Source: Hymenobacter terrenus
Lineage (GTDB): Bacteria; Bacteroidota; Bacteroidia; Cytophagales; Hymenobacteraceae
Direction: 5' to 3'
Length of the DNA: 64,000 nt
NCBI RefSeq assembly: GCF_000972495.1
Contig: NZ_LATM01000015.1
Coordinates: forward strand, 1-64,000
Position numbers and translations under genes: made by a program. Shown here in pieces: positions 1-8,036 of this stretch. The notes beneath the pieces were generated by a model. That model had not been told where the DNA came from. It saw nothing but the letters and a program-made list of their open reading frames with translations, and made no database searches. The first letter of the stretch is position 1. Each line of letters starts with the position of its first letter.

Positions 1-101
1 GACGACCTTTTCCATGACCCTAAATTAACTCAAACAGCTTCTTAATTAGGCATTCAAGCCACTGGTTTGCTGAGAAAACGAGAGCTTTTACCTAAGATGC
101 A

Positions 102-1178
102 CTACATCTTGACTAACTCCACGCGGCGGTTTTTGGCTTTGCCGGGCTCGGTGCCATTGTCGGCCAGGGGCTTGGTCTGGCCAAAGCCAGCGGCCTGTAA
201 GCGGTCGGCGGCAATGCCTTGGGCGGTGAGGTTGGCCACTACGGTACGGGCGCGGGCTTCGGACAACTCCTGGTTGTGCTGGGGTGTGCCGGCATTGTCG
301 GTATGGCCCTGCACGGCCAATTTAAGGTCGGGGTTTTGGGCCAGCAGGCTGATGATTTGGGCAATGGTGGCCTGGGCATCGGGTTTCAGGGTGGCTTGGT
401 CGGTGTCGAAATTGAGGTAGAGAGCCACGTGGCCGGTGGCGTCGAGGGCCTTTTTCATCTCGGCGGCGGGCAGCACGGTAGCTTCCATCGGCAAGCCTTT
501 TTTCTCAACTACCGTCAACCAGTAGTTTTCGGGGTCGCTGGAGTAGGTTTTGTAGACTTCGACCCAAATTTCTTTGTCAGGCGTGCGCAGCATGTACACC
601 CCCTGTTTCTCGCTGTTGTCTAAGCCGTAGCGCCCCCGGTGGCGCGGGTCTTCGTACTTGATTTTGAGGTCTTTCAGCTTCGCTCCAGACCCTTCAAATA
701 CTGTCACACCACCGAGGTCGTGCACCAGCTTTTCGTAGGTTTTCTGAGCTTGGAAGAACGAGGCCGCTTTTCCCAAAGCACTCACCGTCAGCAACCGCCC
801 TTCTACCGGAATGAGCTTCGTACCATCGAAGAATTCGTAACGGTCAAAATTGACTTCCTTGTTGTACTCGCGGGCGGAGTTGCCAGGTGCCGTTTTCGCG
901 TCCATTTTCACGTAGCCATCGAGTAGGCTGAAATAGGGAAAAGCGCCAAGCTTGGGAGTGACAACGGGCACGGCATTAGTGTCGAAGCCAGCCGGCGCGG
1001 GCGGGGCGGTGACCGTCGCTGTGGCGGGTTGTTCGGCAACCGGTGGCGCCGTGCTAGCCTTCGTGACCGGCGGTGTGGCAGTAGCAGTAGTGTCTTCCGG
1101 CTTTTTATCCGATGAGCAAGCGACCATGAGGAATAGCACACCCAAGGTGGCCACGCGGGAGAATTGAGGAAACGTCAT
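102..1178 (-). CDS. OmpA family lipoprotein
   Basis: Predicted outer-membrane lipoprotein with a C-terminal OmpA-like peptidoglycan-binding domain. From the ATG at 1178 the product is 358 aa with a lipobox ending at Cys21 (FLMVAC). An upstream ATG at 1202 would add eight residues ahead of the signal peptide and seems less likely. A Thr/Ala/Pro-rich linker (about residues 25-70) precedes a middle domain containing YEFFDGTKLIPVEGR, which resembles regions paired with OmpA in DUF4892-type proteins. The last 110 residues hold the OmpA signature: LNFDTDQATLKPDA, then GHTDNAGT and the closing NRRVELV. The expected role is tethering the outer membrane to peptidoglycan. It stands alone, with no operon partner in the window. 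The OmpA domain is certain; the middle domain assignment is tentative. Confidence 0.9.
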   Translation of the reverse strand: MTFPQFSRVATLGVLFLMVACSSDKKPEDTTATATPPVTKASTAPPVAEQPATATVTAPPAPAGFDTNAVPVVTPKLGAFPYFSLLDGYVKMDAKTAPGNSAREYNKEVNFDRYEFFDGTKLIPVEGRLLTVSALGKAASFFQAQKTYEKLVHDLGGVTVFEGSGAKLKDLKIKYEDPRHRGRYGLDNSEKQGVYMLRTPDKEIWVEVYKTYSSDPENYWLTVVEKKGLPMEATVLPAAEMKKALDATGHVALYLNFDTDQATLKPDAQATIAQIISLLAQNPDLKLAVQGHTDNAGTPQHNQELSEARARTVVANLTAQGIAADRLQAAGFGQTKPLADNGTEPGKAKNRRVELVKM

Positions 1179-1377
1179 TGCAAAAAGTTGAAAAGGTAGC
1201 ATAAAGGAGGAAGTGTGGTAAATTGACCCTTAACCTATTCTAGCAGCACTGGCAGACAGGGATGGTGCTTGCTTAAGCGTAGTGGCAAAAGACCAGTTTC
1301 TTCTTTCAATGAAGTAGCCTTTGTCATATTTAATCATTGCTGCAGAGGCTAATTTGCTGGAAATTGCTCTGGTTAGC

Positions 1378-1947
1378 CTACAGGCCGCCGGGAGCTGCTT
1401 CCAGCTTGGTCAGGCGAAAAGAGCCCGCCGTTACGGTTTGGGTGAGCGGTGAAGCGCTGCCCGAGCTTTCCGCCGTGAACTCAAAGGTTCCCACCAGGCG
1501 CTGGGCCTGAACGTCGTACTCGGTGAGGGTAACCGTGCCGTTGACGGCGGCGGGGCCATAAACGGTATTGTAGTCGACGGGCGTGGAGATACCCGGTACC
1601 ACCAGCACCAACTGGCCCGAAACCACGTCAGCAGGCGTACTGCTTTGTGGGAGCGAATAGGTGCCCGGCTTGGTCAGACTGTTGGGAACGGAAATAGTAA
1701 GCGTACGCTCACTCAGGCCCTGTCCCGGGAGTACCACCCCGCCATTGATGCTAATGATGGGTATGCTTTTGTAGGTGAAGGCCGACACGTCGGTGGCCTT
1801 GTAAACCTGGCCATTCTGGGTCCAGGTCATGAAGTCGCCATTGTTCGTCGTGGCGGCCGGCGTTTCCTTTTCATCCTTGCAAGAAGTGAGAAGCAGCATG
1901 CTGGTACACACCAGGAGCCAGGAAGCAGAAGAAGAATTGTGAAGCAT
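1378..1947 (-). CDS. small lipoprotein, DUF6252-like
   Basis: A 189-aa predicted lipoprotein of unknown function. The signal peptide ends in the lipobox LLTSC at about residue 23 and is followed by the charged stretch KDEKE, typical of Bacteroidota surface lipoproteins. The body is Thr/Val/Gly rich and reads as a beta-sandwich: FMTWTQNGQVYKATDVSAF near the start, then alternating hydrophobic strands and a GTFEFTAES motif near the C-terminus. The layout (lipobox, 'W..NG..Y.A', then GTF.F.A near the end) resembles the DUF6252 lipoproteins of this phylum; I assign this from pattern only. It lies downstream of two further minus-strand envelope genes (85-bp gap), so it may share their transcript. 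Confidence 0.72.
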   Translation of the reverse strand: MLHNSSSASWLLVCTSMLLLTSCKDEKETPAATTNNGDFMTWTQNGQVYKATDVSAFTYKSIPIISINGGVVLPGQGLSERTLTISVPNSLTKPGTYSLPQSSTPADVVSGQLVLVVPGISTPVDYNTVYGPAAVNGTVTLTEYDVQAQRLVGTFEFTAESSGSASPLTQTVTAGSFRLTKLEAAPGGL

Positions 1948-2032
1948 ATGGGTTTATGAGTGGCGCTATCCGGGCGCACTGGTCCGGCAGCAGAGGTTGG
2001 AAATGGTTTCGGAGGAAAGAGAGGGATTAGGT

Positions 2033-2845
2033 TTACCTGCCGACCGGCTCAAATGAGGCGATTAATTGGTCGAGGGCTTTCTGCAGGGAAGCAAACTGCG
2101 ACGGCGATTTTGTAGCCGTGAAGCCGTAGCGCCGCCCGTCGCGGTAGGCGTACACACTCACCAGCTTTAGGCCAAAAGCGGCGTTTTCAACCCGGTAGGC
2201 TGGCAGACTGGTGCCCACCTTGGCGACGCTAACCTGGGGCGGTGCTGCGGCGCCAGCGGCGGCGCTTTGCACCACGGCCGTGAAATCGGCTTGGTTCAGA
2301 GCAGGCTTGCCGGCATGAGAAAACACCATGAGCTGGTCGTTGGGGTCGCTCAGGCGGTAGAGTTGCAAGCCGTTCATGCGCCCGAGCTGGCCGGGCGGGG
2401 TGGTGGCGGGCATGCTCTCACTTTCCTGCAGGCCGGGCTGCTGGCCGGGCCGGTCGGGCAGCATGCTGCTGATGCGTAGGTAGCTGTAGGCCCAGCCAGC
2501 TGGCACTTGCACCGAGAAGTTGCCGCCCGGTACCCGCACCCGCTGCGCCCCACCGGGGGCCGGGCGCGCGGCCGGTGCCGATGCAGCTACGGGCGTCGGC
2601 GTGGGCACAGCCGGCGTTCGGACGGGCGCAGCGGGCTGGTTTTTGCGGCGCCCAAACAGACCTTTTACGCCCGCCCCAATACCGTCGATTCCAGCATTGA
2701 CGCCGCTGCTGATGCCGCCATTAGCGCGGCTGTTCACGGTGCCTTGGGCCGTGCGTGCGGCCTGGTCTTTGGTGATTACCTGCGCCGCGGCAGGCAGGGC
2801 CAGCAGCAACGTGAGCGGCAGCACAGCGGGAAGAAGCTTGTTCAT
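2033..2845 (-). CDS. secreted hypothetical protein, PsbP/DUF1795-like C-terminus
   Basis: A 270-aa exported protein of unknown function. A clear signal peptide ends at PAAAQ (about residue 22). Residues 23-65 hold an Asn/Gly-rich stretch ending in GVKGLFGRRKNQ, followed by a Pro/Ala linker (about 68-95). The C-terminal 170 residues begin with VRVPGGNFSVQVPAGWAYSYL and continue with YRLSDPNDQLMVF and YAYRDGRRYGFTATKS. This 'f.v.vP.gW' opening and closing 'G..Y.f.a..' pattern is that of periplasmic PsbP/DUF1795-type folds (inference). It starts 27 bp after the lipoprotein gene upstream on the same strand, so the two are probably co-transcribed. Confidence 0.7.
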   Translation of the reverse strand: MNKLLPAVLPLTLLLALPAAAQVITKDQAARTAQGTVNSRANGGISSGVNAGIDGIGAGVKGLFGRRKNQPAAPVRTPAVPTPTPVAASAPAARPAPGGAQRVRVPGGNFSVQVPAGWAYSYLRISSMLPDRPGQQPGLQESESMPATTPPGQLGRMNGLQLYRLSDPNDQLMVFSHAGKPALNQADFTAVVQSAAAGAAAPPQVSVAKVGTSLPAYRVENAAFGLKLVSVYAYRDGRRYGFTATKSPSQFASLQKALDQLIASFEPVGR

Positions 2846-2872
2846 GGCTAAACAAAAGGGCTTGATGCTGAA

Positions 2873-3385
2873 CTATTTCGGCACGTAGTTGACTTTGAGC
2901 TGCACGCTGTTCACGTTTTGCCACGTCACGCCACTGCTGCCAGCAATGATGAGCCCTAGATTGAGGCTCGCGCCGGGGGAGTTGGTCAGCACCTTCTGAA
3001 TCGCAGACTTATCGAAGCTTTCTCCAAAAGACAATGTCTTGTCCGTCAACTCAAAAAGCTTATTCGTTTTTGGTGAACTGCTGCCATCCTGCAGAACCAG
3101 CTCGGAGTCGTTACTCTGAAGCACCCAAGTACCAGTGCCCGTCGAACCGTCGCTGTACGTGACGACGGACTTACCATCAGGATTGAACTTGTAGCTCAGT
3201 TGGTTGGATGAAGGAGTTGGACTAGTGTTGCTTTGGTTATCAACGGCAATAGTGAGACTGCTCGCTTTCCACGTTACAGCAGTGAGCTGGGCAGCTTTAG
3301 AGGGTTTAGGGTCTTCCTTGTCTTTTTTGCAGCTAACAGCGGCGAACAGTAGGCCGGGCAACAGGAGTAAGCGGAGAAATTTCAT
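2873..3385 (-). CDS. lipocalin-like lipoprotein
   Basis: A 170-aa lipoprotein. The signal peptide ends in the lipobox FAAVSC at Cys19, followed by KKDKEDPKPS. The body carries a lipocalin-like pattern: LTAVTWKASSLTI (first strand with the invariant Trp), YKFNPDGKSVVTYSDGSTGTGTWVLQ (repeated strands with the GTW turn), and a LFELTDKTLSF strand. Many Bacteroidota 'lipocalin-like' lipoproteins share the order W-x-F-x-DG-x-GTW-x-L-x-L-T. The ligand is unknown. It is the first gene of a probable two- or three-gene envelope operon with the proteins that follow on the minus strand. The upstream region is AT-rich but I do not see a convincing TAnnTTTG box. Confidence 0.75.
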   Translation of the reverse strand: MKFLRLLLLPGLLFAAVSCKKDKEDPKPSKAAQLTAVTWKASSLTIAVDNQSNTSPTPSSNQLSYKFNPDGKSVVTYSDGSTGTGTWVLQSNDSELVLQDGSSSPKTNKLFELTDKTLSFGESFDKSAIQKVLTNSPGASLNLGLIIAGSSGVTWQNVNSVQLKVNYVPK

Positions 3386-3466
3386 GAGTGAAATGAGGTA
3401 AATAAAAAGTAAAAAGCATTGATTGAGAACAAAGAGCAGTCTGAATACCAGAGAGGTTCGAGGCCA

Positions 3467-5620
3467 TCAAGGGCGGTACACGATGAAGGAGAACTCGCGC
3501 TCGGGCTGTGTGACAGTTCCCCCACTGAGGCGATTGGTCGTCACGATTACCCGGCCGCCGCTAGCGCCGCTAGCGGTAGTAAGCACCAATGCCACCGAGG
3601 CCAGAGTCGTGGCCTGACCCGTAGCCAGGCAAGTGGCCGTGCTCAGGTTGAGGCTGGCGGGCGATGAAACCGTAATTTCATAGTAGCCCGTGCCGGAAAA
3701 GGGCACGTCCACCGAGAAGTTGCCCGAGCCGCTGAGAATGGTGCCATCAGCGGCCACACGGCCATAAGCCAACGGCAGCAGGTTAGCCGACCCAGTGCTG
3801 GGCGAGTTTATGGCCGTGGTCCGCACTGCTCCACCCGTCACATCCAGGGCCGGGCCGGAGCCGGCTTGGGTAATGCTGACAGCGGCACTGGTATTGGCGG
3901 TATTGGTTTGCGAAAAGCTGCCGGCAACCCCGGTACCGGAAGACGTAGCGACCACGGCTGCGGACGAGTTGCTGGCATCGGCCCGCACGCCTACCCCAAA
4001 GGCGCCACTGGCTTGGCCGTACACTCCCCAGCCACTGCTACCCGAGGCCCGACCCTGCACGGCAAAGCCAGTAGTGCAGGCTCCGTAAAGGCCGGTGCCG
4101 ATAGTGGCCACCCCGCGCACCGCATATCCATTGTCGGATTGCCCCAGTACTCCTATTGCGGAGGTGCTGGAATTGCTGTTGTAGCCCACCACCGCCCCAG
4201 CCGAGAGGCTGCTAGTAGCCGTAGTGCCATACACGCCGCTGCCCGAGAGCGAGGTCCCGTACACAGCAATGCCGGTGGTGGCTTGGGCATCTACCCCACG
4301 CCCGCTCACGCCGATACCTTGCACCCCGTAGCCGCTGCCCGATACAATGCCGCGCACGGCATAGCCATTGGTGGAGCTGCCCAGTACGCCGGTGGCGGCC
4401 GGCCCGCTGCCCGTGGTAAACCCCCACACTCCCGGTGAGTTGCTAACGGCCGACGCCGAGGTGCCGTACACACCTGCGTTGGAGGCAGAAGTGCCATACA
4501 CGCCGTAGCCCGAGCTAGAGGTACCGTACACTCCCTCCCCGGAAGTGGCGGCGCCGTTCACGCCGCGCCCGGCGGTGGCATTGCCCTGCACCCCGTAGCC
4601 GCCATTGCCGGTGGCCGCGCCGCGCACCCCGTAGCCGCCCACGGTGAGGCCGAGTACGCCGGTGGTAACGCCCCCGGGCGCCAGATTCTGGCCGATAACA
4701 CCAGCTTCTTCGGAGTCGTTGACGGCGGTGGCTCCCAGCACGCCGGTGCCCAGGGAGCTGCTCCCCCGCACGCCCACACCGTTGCTGGTGGCGGTAGCGT
4801 CGATGCCGCGCACGCCGGACGGGTCGAGCCCCACCGCGCCATCGGCGGCGGTGCGCACGATGCCTTGGATGCCGGTAGCATTATCATCGGCACTGGCGGC
4901 CTGGGCGCGCAGGGCGGGCCGGCTGCCGGTGCTGCTGACGAACACGGCCACTGAGTCATTGCCGGGAGCAGTATTCAGGAATTCGGCCACGCGTCCCTGG
5001 TCAGTACTGCTGGTTTTCTCGGCGCGCAGCGAGGCGGCGCGGGCCGAGCGACCGTACACGCCGGGCTCGCCGTAGGCTACTCCCGCCACACCGGCAGTGG
5101 CGGGCAGTGGCGTGGTTTGGCCAACAGTAAGGCGCTGCCCCAAAACCCCTTGCCTGCTGCCCCCGATTGTGGACCCGACGACACCAATGCCGCCATTGTT
5201 CGCCGTGCCCCGAATGCCATCGCCGTTGGCGCCACTGTTGCCGACGCTGAAAGCCTGATTGTTGGGCGTATTGGTGGTTCCGACGTATGGCAGCGTGAAA
5301 CCGCCGGCCCCGGTATTCAGGCGCGTCCAGTTGGGCGCGGCGGCCGTACCGGCGTTGTAATAATAACCGGTGCCGTCGGGCAGGGCCGCATTACTATTAA
5401 AGATGAGCAGGCTCGGGGCCGGATTGATGATGGTGCTGGCGTCGGTAGGGCCGTTCAAGTTGACTTGGTTGATGAGCAGACCTTTATCGGGAGCGCGCAG
5501 GTGCAGCGCGGCTGAAGCATCCGGGGTGACGGTGCCAATGCCCACCTGGGCGCGGCTTGCCAGAGGGTAGCCGCCCAATAGCAGTACCAAACAGCAAATG
5601 AGGGATAAACGTGTTTTCAT
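3467..5620 (-). CDS. VGIGT-type secreted protein with long Gly-rich repeat stalk
   Basis: A 717-aa exported protein, probably surface exposed. A signal peptide ends at SRAQ (about residue 25) and is followed directly by VGIGTVTPDASAALHLRA and DKGLLINQV, the N-terminal module common in Bacteroidota tail-fibre-like secreted proteins. Residues 75-100 hold LLIFNSNAALPDGTGYYYNAG. From about residue 255 to 600 the chain is a degenerate repeat of 11-14 residues built on G-[YTS]-G-V-x-G, for example GYGVYGTSSSGYGVYGTS, which probably forms a beta-helix or a trimeric stalk. The last 105 residues (ANLLPLAYGRVAADGTI to FSFIVYRP) are clearly homologous to the C-terminus of the 320-aa protein at 14767-15729. 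There is no T9SS type A domain. Its role is unknown; an adhesin or surface fibre is the best guess. Confidence 0.82.
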   Translation of the reverse strand: MKTRLSLICCLVLLLGGYPLASRAQVGIGTVTPDASAALHLRAPDKGLLINQVNLNGPTDASTIINPAPSLLIFNSNAALPDGTGYYYNAGTAAAPNWTRLNTGAGGFTLPYVGTTNTPNNQAFSVGNSGANGDGIRGTANNGGIGVVGSTIGGSRQGVLGQRLTVGQTTPLPATAGVAGVAYGEPGVYGRSARAASLRAEKTSSTDQGRVAEFLNTAPGNDSVAVFVSSTGSRPALRAQAASADDNATGIQGIVRTAADGAVGLDPSGVRGIDATATSNGVGVRGSSSLGTGVLGATAVNDSEEAGVIGQNLAPGGVTTGVLGLTVGGYGVRGAATGNGGYGVQGNATAGRGVNGAATSGEGVYGTSSSGYGVYGTSASNAGVYGTSASAVSNSPGVWGFTTGSGPAATGVLGSSTNGYAVRGIVSGSGYGVQGIGVSGRGVDAQATTGIAVYGTSLSGSGVYGTTATSSLSAGAVVGYNSNSSTSAIGVLGQSDNGYAVRGVATIGTGLYGACTTGFAVQGRASGSSGWGVYGQASGAFGVGVRADASNSSAAVVATSSGTGVAGSFSQTNTANTSAAVSITQAGSGPALDVTGGAVRTTAINSPSTGSANLLPLAYGRVAADGTILSGSGNFSVDVPFSGTGYYEITVSSPASLNLSTATCLATGQATTLASVALVLTTASGASGGRVIVTTNRLSGGTVTQPEREFSFIVYRP
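3830..4850 (-). repeat. protein-level G-x-G-V-x-G repeat array
   Basis: Coding repeat inside the 717-aa protein. On the plus strand it appears as recurring variants of cgccgtacacgcc, cgtacac and ccgtagcc at 33-42-bp spacing. The units are diverged at DNA level, so the array looks old and selected at protein level and not a recently expanded tandem repeat. The translated units alternate GVYGTS, GVRG, GVQG and GVLG cores. Confidence 0.75.
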
Positions 5621-5921
5621 ATATAAGGTAAAAAGCAGTGTGCAGTGTATGCCTAAATTGACTGGCTAGGTGTGCTGCAAAGGACGGAGGCGTTATCAGC
5701 CCGGCCCTTTCGGATTTGTTGCAAATACTTCTTACTTTGTTCCAATCTGCGCATTACCAAGGCTTTTATCCGGAATATTCGGCTTAGCCGGCATTCAGCT
5801 GTCCCCCACTACTAGCGAGATTGGTGTCGCCGCCGTCGCTGGGCAGCCGTCACGGCGGTCTTTCGCGGGTGCTGGCTACTCAGGCCGAGATTGAGAAATC
5901 AGGACTGAGGCGTGAGGCTAC
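5621..5921. other. intergenic region, no gene seen
   Basis: About 300 bp between two minus-strand genes. It contains an AT-richer stretch (5700-5780) that could hold the promoter of the repeat-protein gene, including ttgttgcaaatacttc, but no clear TAnnTTTG box on either strand. No credible open reading frame or terminator hairpin is visible. Confidence 0.4.
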
Positions 5922-6782
5922 CTATGGCTTGGTGCTAGTCGCGGTGCCGGCCGCAGAGTTAGGCAGCTTCTGGGCCAGCAGCCATTGCCAGAATGCTGGA
6001 TCGGTGTAGACTTTGTCGGCGATAAAATGGCCCTCGGCGGGGTACTCGGTGTATTTGGCCGCGTGGCCAGCGGCTTTGAGGGACGCCACCATCTGGCGGC
6101 TTTCCACTACAGGCACCACGTTGTCTTTGGCCCCATGAAATATCCACACGGGGGTGGTACCCACGGCTTTGGCCATTGCAGTATAGGCGTATAATGACTG
6201 GCTTTTGTAGGCCGTCAGGATTGGCGATGGAAACGCCTGGTCGAACCAGTCGGGCACTAGTACCCCGCCCGCCACCGGGGCCACGGCCGCAAACTTGCTG
6301 GGATAGTTGGCCCCGAGGTACCAAGCCCCGTACCCACCCATCGACAACCCCGTGACGTAGAGCCGGGCGGCATCAGCCTTGAACTCGGCCACGGTTTGAT
6401 CGAGGGCCTTGATGGCCTGCTCAGCGCCCTCCCCGAACCAGATTTCGGGTGCCGGTTCCTGCGGAAATACTGCGAGGAACTGGCTATAAACTGGCTCCTT
6501 GGGCGCATACAGCTGGATGACGCTGCCCAGATTCGGGCCCCCCATCTGTTGCTCATTGTCCTGGCCCCATTGGCCCACGCCGTGTAGGTACAGCACCACG
6601 GGATACGTTTTGGCAGGCTTGTAATTCTCCGGCACGTACACGCGGTAAGCATAGGTACGCGCGCCCACGGTGACGGTGCGCTTCAGAAAGCCAGTTTCAG
6701 GACGACTAGCGGGAGCCTTTTGAGCCCGCGCCAATGGGCTCAGCAATAGCAGCAGTGCCAGAAAAAAGGAGGAGTGTTTCAT
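5922..6782 (-). CDS. secreted alpha/beta hydrolase (esterase, PHB depolymerase-like)
   Basis: A 286-aa exported serine hydrolase. The signal peptide ends at LARAQ (residue 21). The alpha/beta-hydrolase core is complete: YPVVLYLHGVGQWG (oxyanion strand, about 60-73), the nucleophile elbow GLSMGG with Ser147, the acid residue in HGAKDNVVP (Asp220), and the catalytic His252 in AEGHF. A GLSMGG elbow in a short secreted protein with 'YLHG.G.wG.dn' is typical of the feruloyl-esterase/PHB-depolymerase-like and phospholipase/carboxylesterase families acting on polymer esters in the periplasm or outside the cell. The substrate cannot be told from sequence. It is a single gene, with no obvious partner in the flanking genes. 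Confidence 0.88.
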   Translation of the reverse strand: MKHSSFFLALLLLLSPLARAQKAPASRPETGFLKRTVTVGARTYAYRVYVPENYKPAKTYPVVLYLHGVGQWGQDNEQQMGGPNLGSVIQLYAPKEPVYSQFLAVFPQEPAPEIWFGEGAEQAIKALDQTVAEFKADAARLYVTGLSMGGYGAWYLGANYPSKFAAVAPVAGGVLVPDWFDQAFPSPILTAYKSQSLYAYTAMAKAVGTTPVWIFHGAKDNVVPVVESRQMVASLKAAGHAAKYTEYPAEGHFIADKVYTDPAFWQWLLAQKLPNSAAGTATSTKP

Positions 6783-6874
6783 GGTAACAAGGAGTGGCCT
6801 TTAAGTGAGTTAATTATTTGAATTCTAATCATTCATGCTCCACATTGCGCTCGATGACTGCCCCAAAACTCAGC

Positions 6875-7549
6875 TCATTCTCTGCCGGAGCCCGGTCCCG
6901 CAGTAGTCGACAGTTCACCCGGCCGCAGCAGGCCCCAGTTGCTCAGCAGCCCCGCCGGCCCTTTGCCCACCGTGCAGTGCCCCGCCAATTCGAAACCCAA
7001 GCCCTGATAAAAAGCCAGTTGAGCTGGTATCTGAGCGCTGAAGTAACAGGGCAGGGGCGCCTTCCGCAGTGCCAGCGTGGCCGCCAGCAAGCGGCGCCCT
7101 TCGCCTCGGCCTTGGGCAGCGGGATGCACGACCATGGCCAGCAGCAAATGGTGTGGCCCGGTCAGGCTTTGGTGACGTAGCCAGCTCATCGTACCTAATA
7201 GCTGGCGCAGGCGCTGGCTGCCGGCCCAGCCCAGGTGCCAGATGGCAGCCAGCCGTAGCCGCAGTGCCCAGGGCACGGTCGACTGAGTGGGATTCAGCCA
7301 AAGGGCCAGGGCCGTCCCTGCCGCGTTGGTGTAGGCCACACCGTGGCGGAAGGCAAGCGTAAGCAGCTGCTTCAGTAACCAGTGCTGCTGATGGGCGGCT
7401 GCCGGGCCGGTGCACACGTATCGCACCGCCGGATGCACGGCGGTGGCCTGCGCCAGCAACGCTGCGGCCCAAGCCAAGTCGGCGGTATTGAGGCGGCGCG
7501 GAGTAGCGGCTTGCGCTCGGGTAATGCTAGAAGGAAGTGGATTGGCCAT
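6875..7549 (-). CDS. GNAT family N-acetyltransferase
   Basis: A predicted 224-aa acetyltransferase that moves an acetyl group from acetyl-CoA to an unknown amine. The start is set at the ATG at 7549 (MANPLPSS). The frame stays open upstream to 7636, but that extension is Arg-rich and unlike the family. The GNAT core lies in the C-terminal half: LLLAMVVHPAAQGRGEGRRLL gives motif A with the pyrophosphate-binding Q-G-R-G-x-G (about residues 139-150), followed by PLPCYFSAQIPAQLAFYQGLGFE as motif B and the FY..LGF hallmark. The N-terminal 100 residues are Trp/Leu rich and less typical. Length and layout match the family of plant/bacterial-type GNATs of about 200-230 aa found in this phylum. Confidence 0.85.
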   Translation of the reverse strand: MANPLPSSITRAQAATPRRLNTADLAWAAALLAQATAVHPAVRYVCTGPAAAHQQHWLLKQLLTLAFRHGVAYTNAAGTALALWLNPTQSTVPWALRLRLAAIWHLGWAGSQRLRQLLGTMSWLRHQSLTGPHHLLLAMVVHPAAQGRGEGRRLLAATLALRKAPLPCYFSAQIPAQLAFYQGLGFELAGHCTVGKGPAGLLSNWGLLRPGELSTTAGPGSGRE

Positions 7550-8036
7550 AAGCGCCAACGCAACCAAAACGAAGCGGCGTTGCTGCTGGCAAAGGAAGAA
7601 GCGGCCTTCCCGGGCAGCCTTCCGCGCATGTTGCAAATGCTTGCGAAGGCGTTGCAGAGCCTTCGTAAACGTTGCAATAGCATTGTTTTTTGCGCATAGG
7701 GCCTATTCAACCCGGTATTTTCGTCATTTCTTGCGACGAAGCTGGACTTATATCAAACCAATAAGGTATTGATATTCAACCTATAAACATGAATACGATG
7801 CTGATTACGCTCAACTGAGACGTTTAAAAGGCACAAAACTGACAAGCCCCCCTACTACAACGAAGCGACAGAACCCAAACCTGGCCCAACATCCGCGCAA
7901 ACGGACGACTTCGTTGCAATAACTATCACTGCAGTGGCCAGCTATGGTCAACCATGCCTAAGCAGGATGGCCTCTTTGAGACGGGTGCTTTTGCTCGCGT
8001 ACTCCTCCCCTTTCTACTCTGGTACCAAGCCCGGCC
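7550..8036. other. intergenic region, no gene seen
   Basis: Nearly 490 bp between the acetyltransferase and the hybrid regulator, both on the minus strand. Its right half (7740-7930) is AT-rich; it contains tatcaaaccaataaggtattg and several short direct repeats of ttgc. I see no intact reading frame, RNA gene or terminator hairpin. It probably holds the acetyltransferase promoter. Confidence 0.4.

Noticed and set aside
1..15. Possible start codon (ATG on the minus strand at 13-15) of a gene leaving the window on the left
   Set aside because: Only five codons are visible, with no ribosome-binding or promoter support.
3830..4850. DNA minisatellite
   Set aside because: Units are too diverged in DNA and vary in length; the periodicity is a property of the encoded Gly-rich protein.
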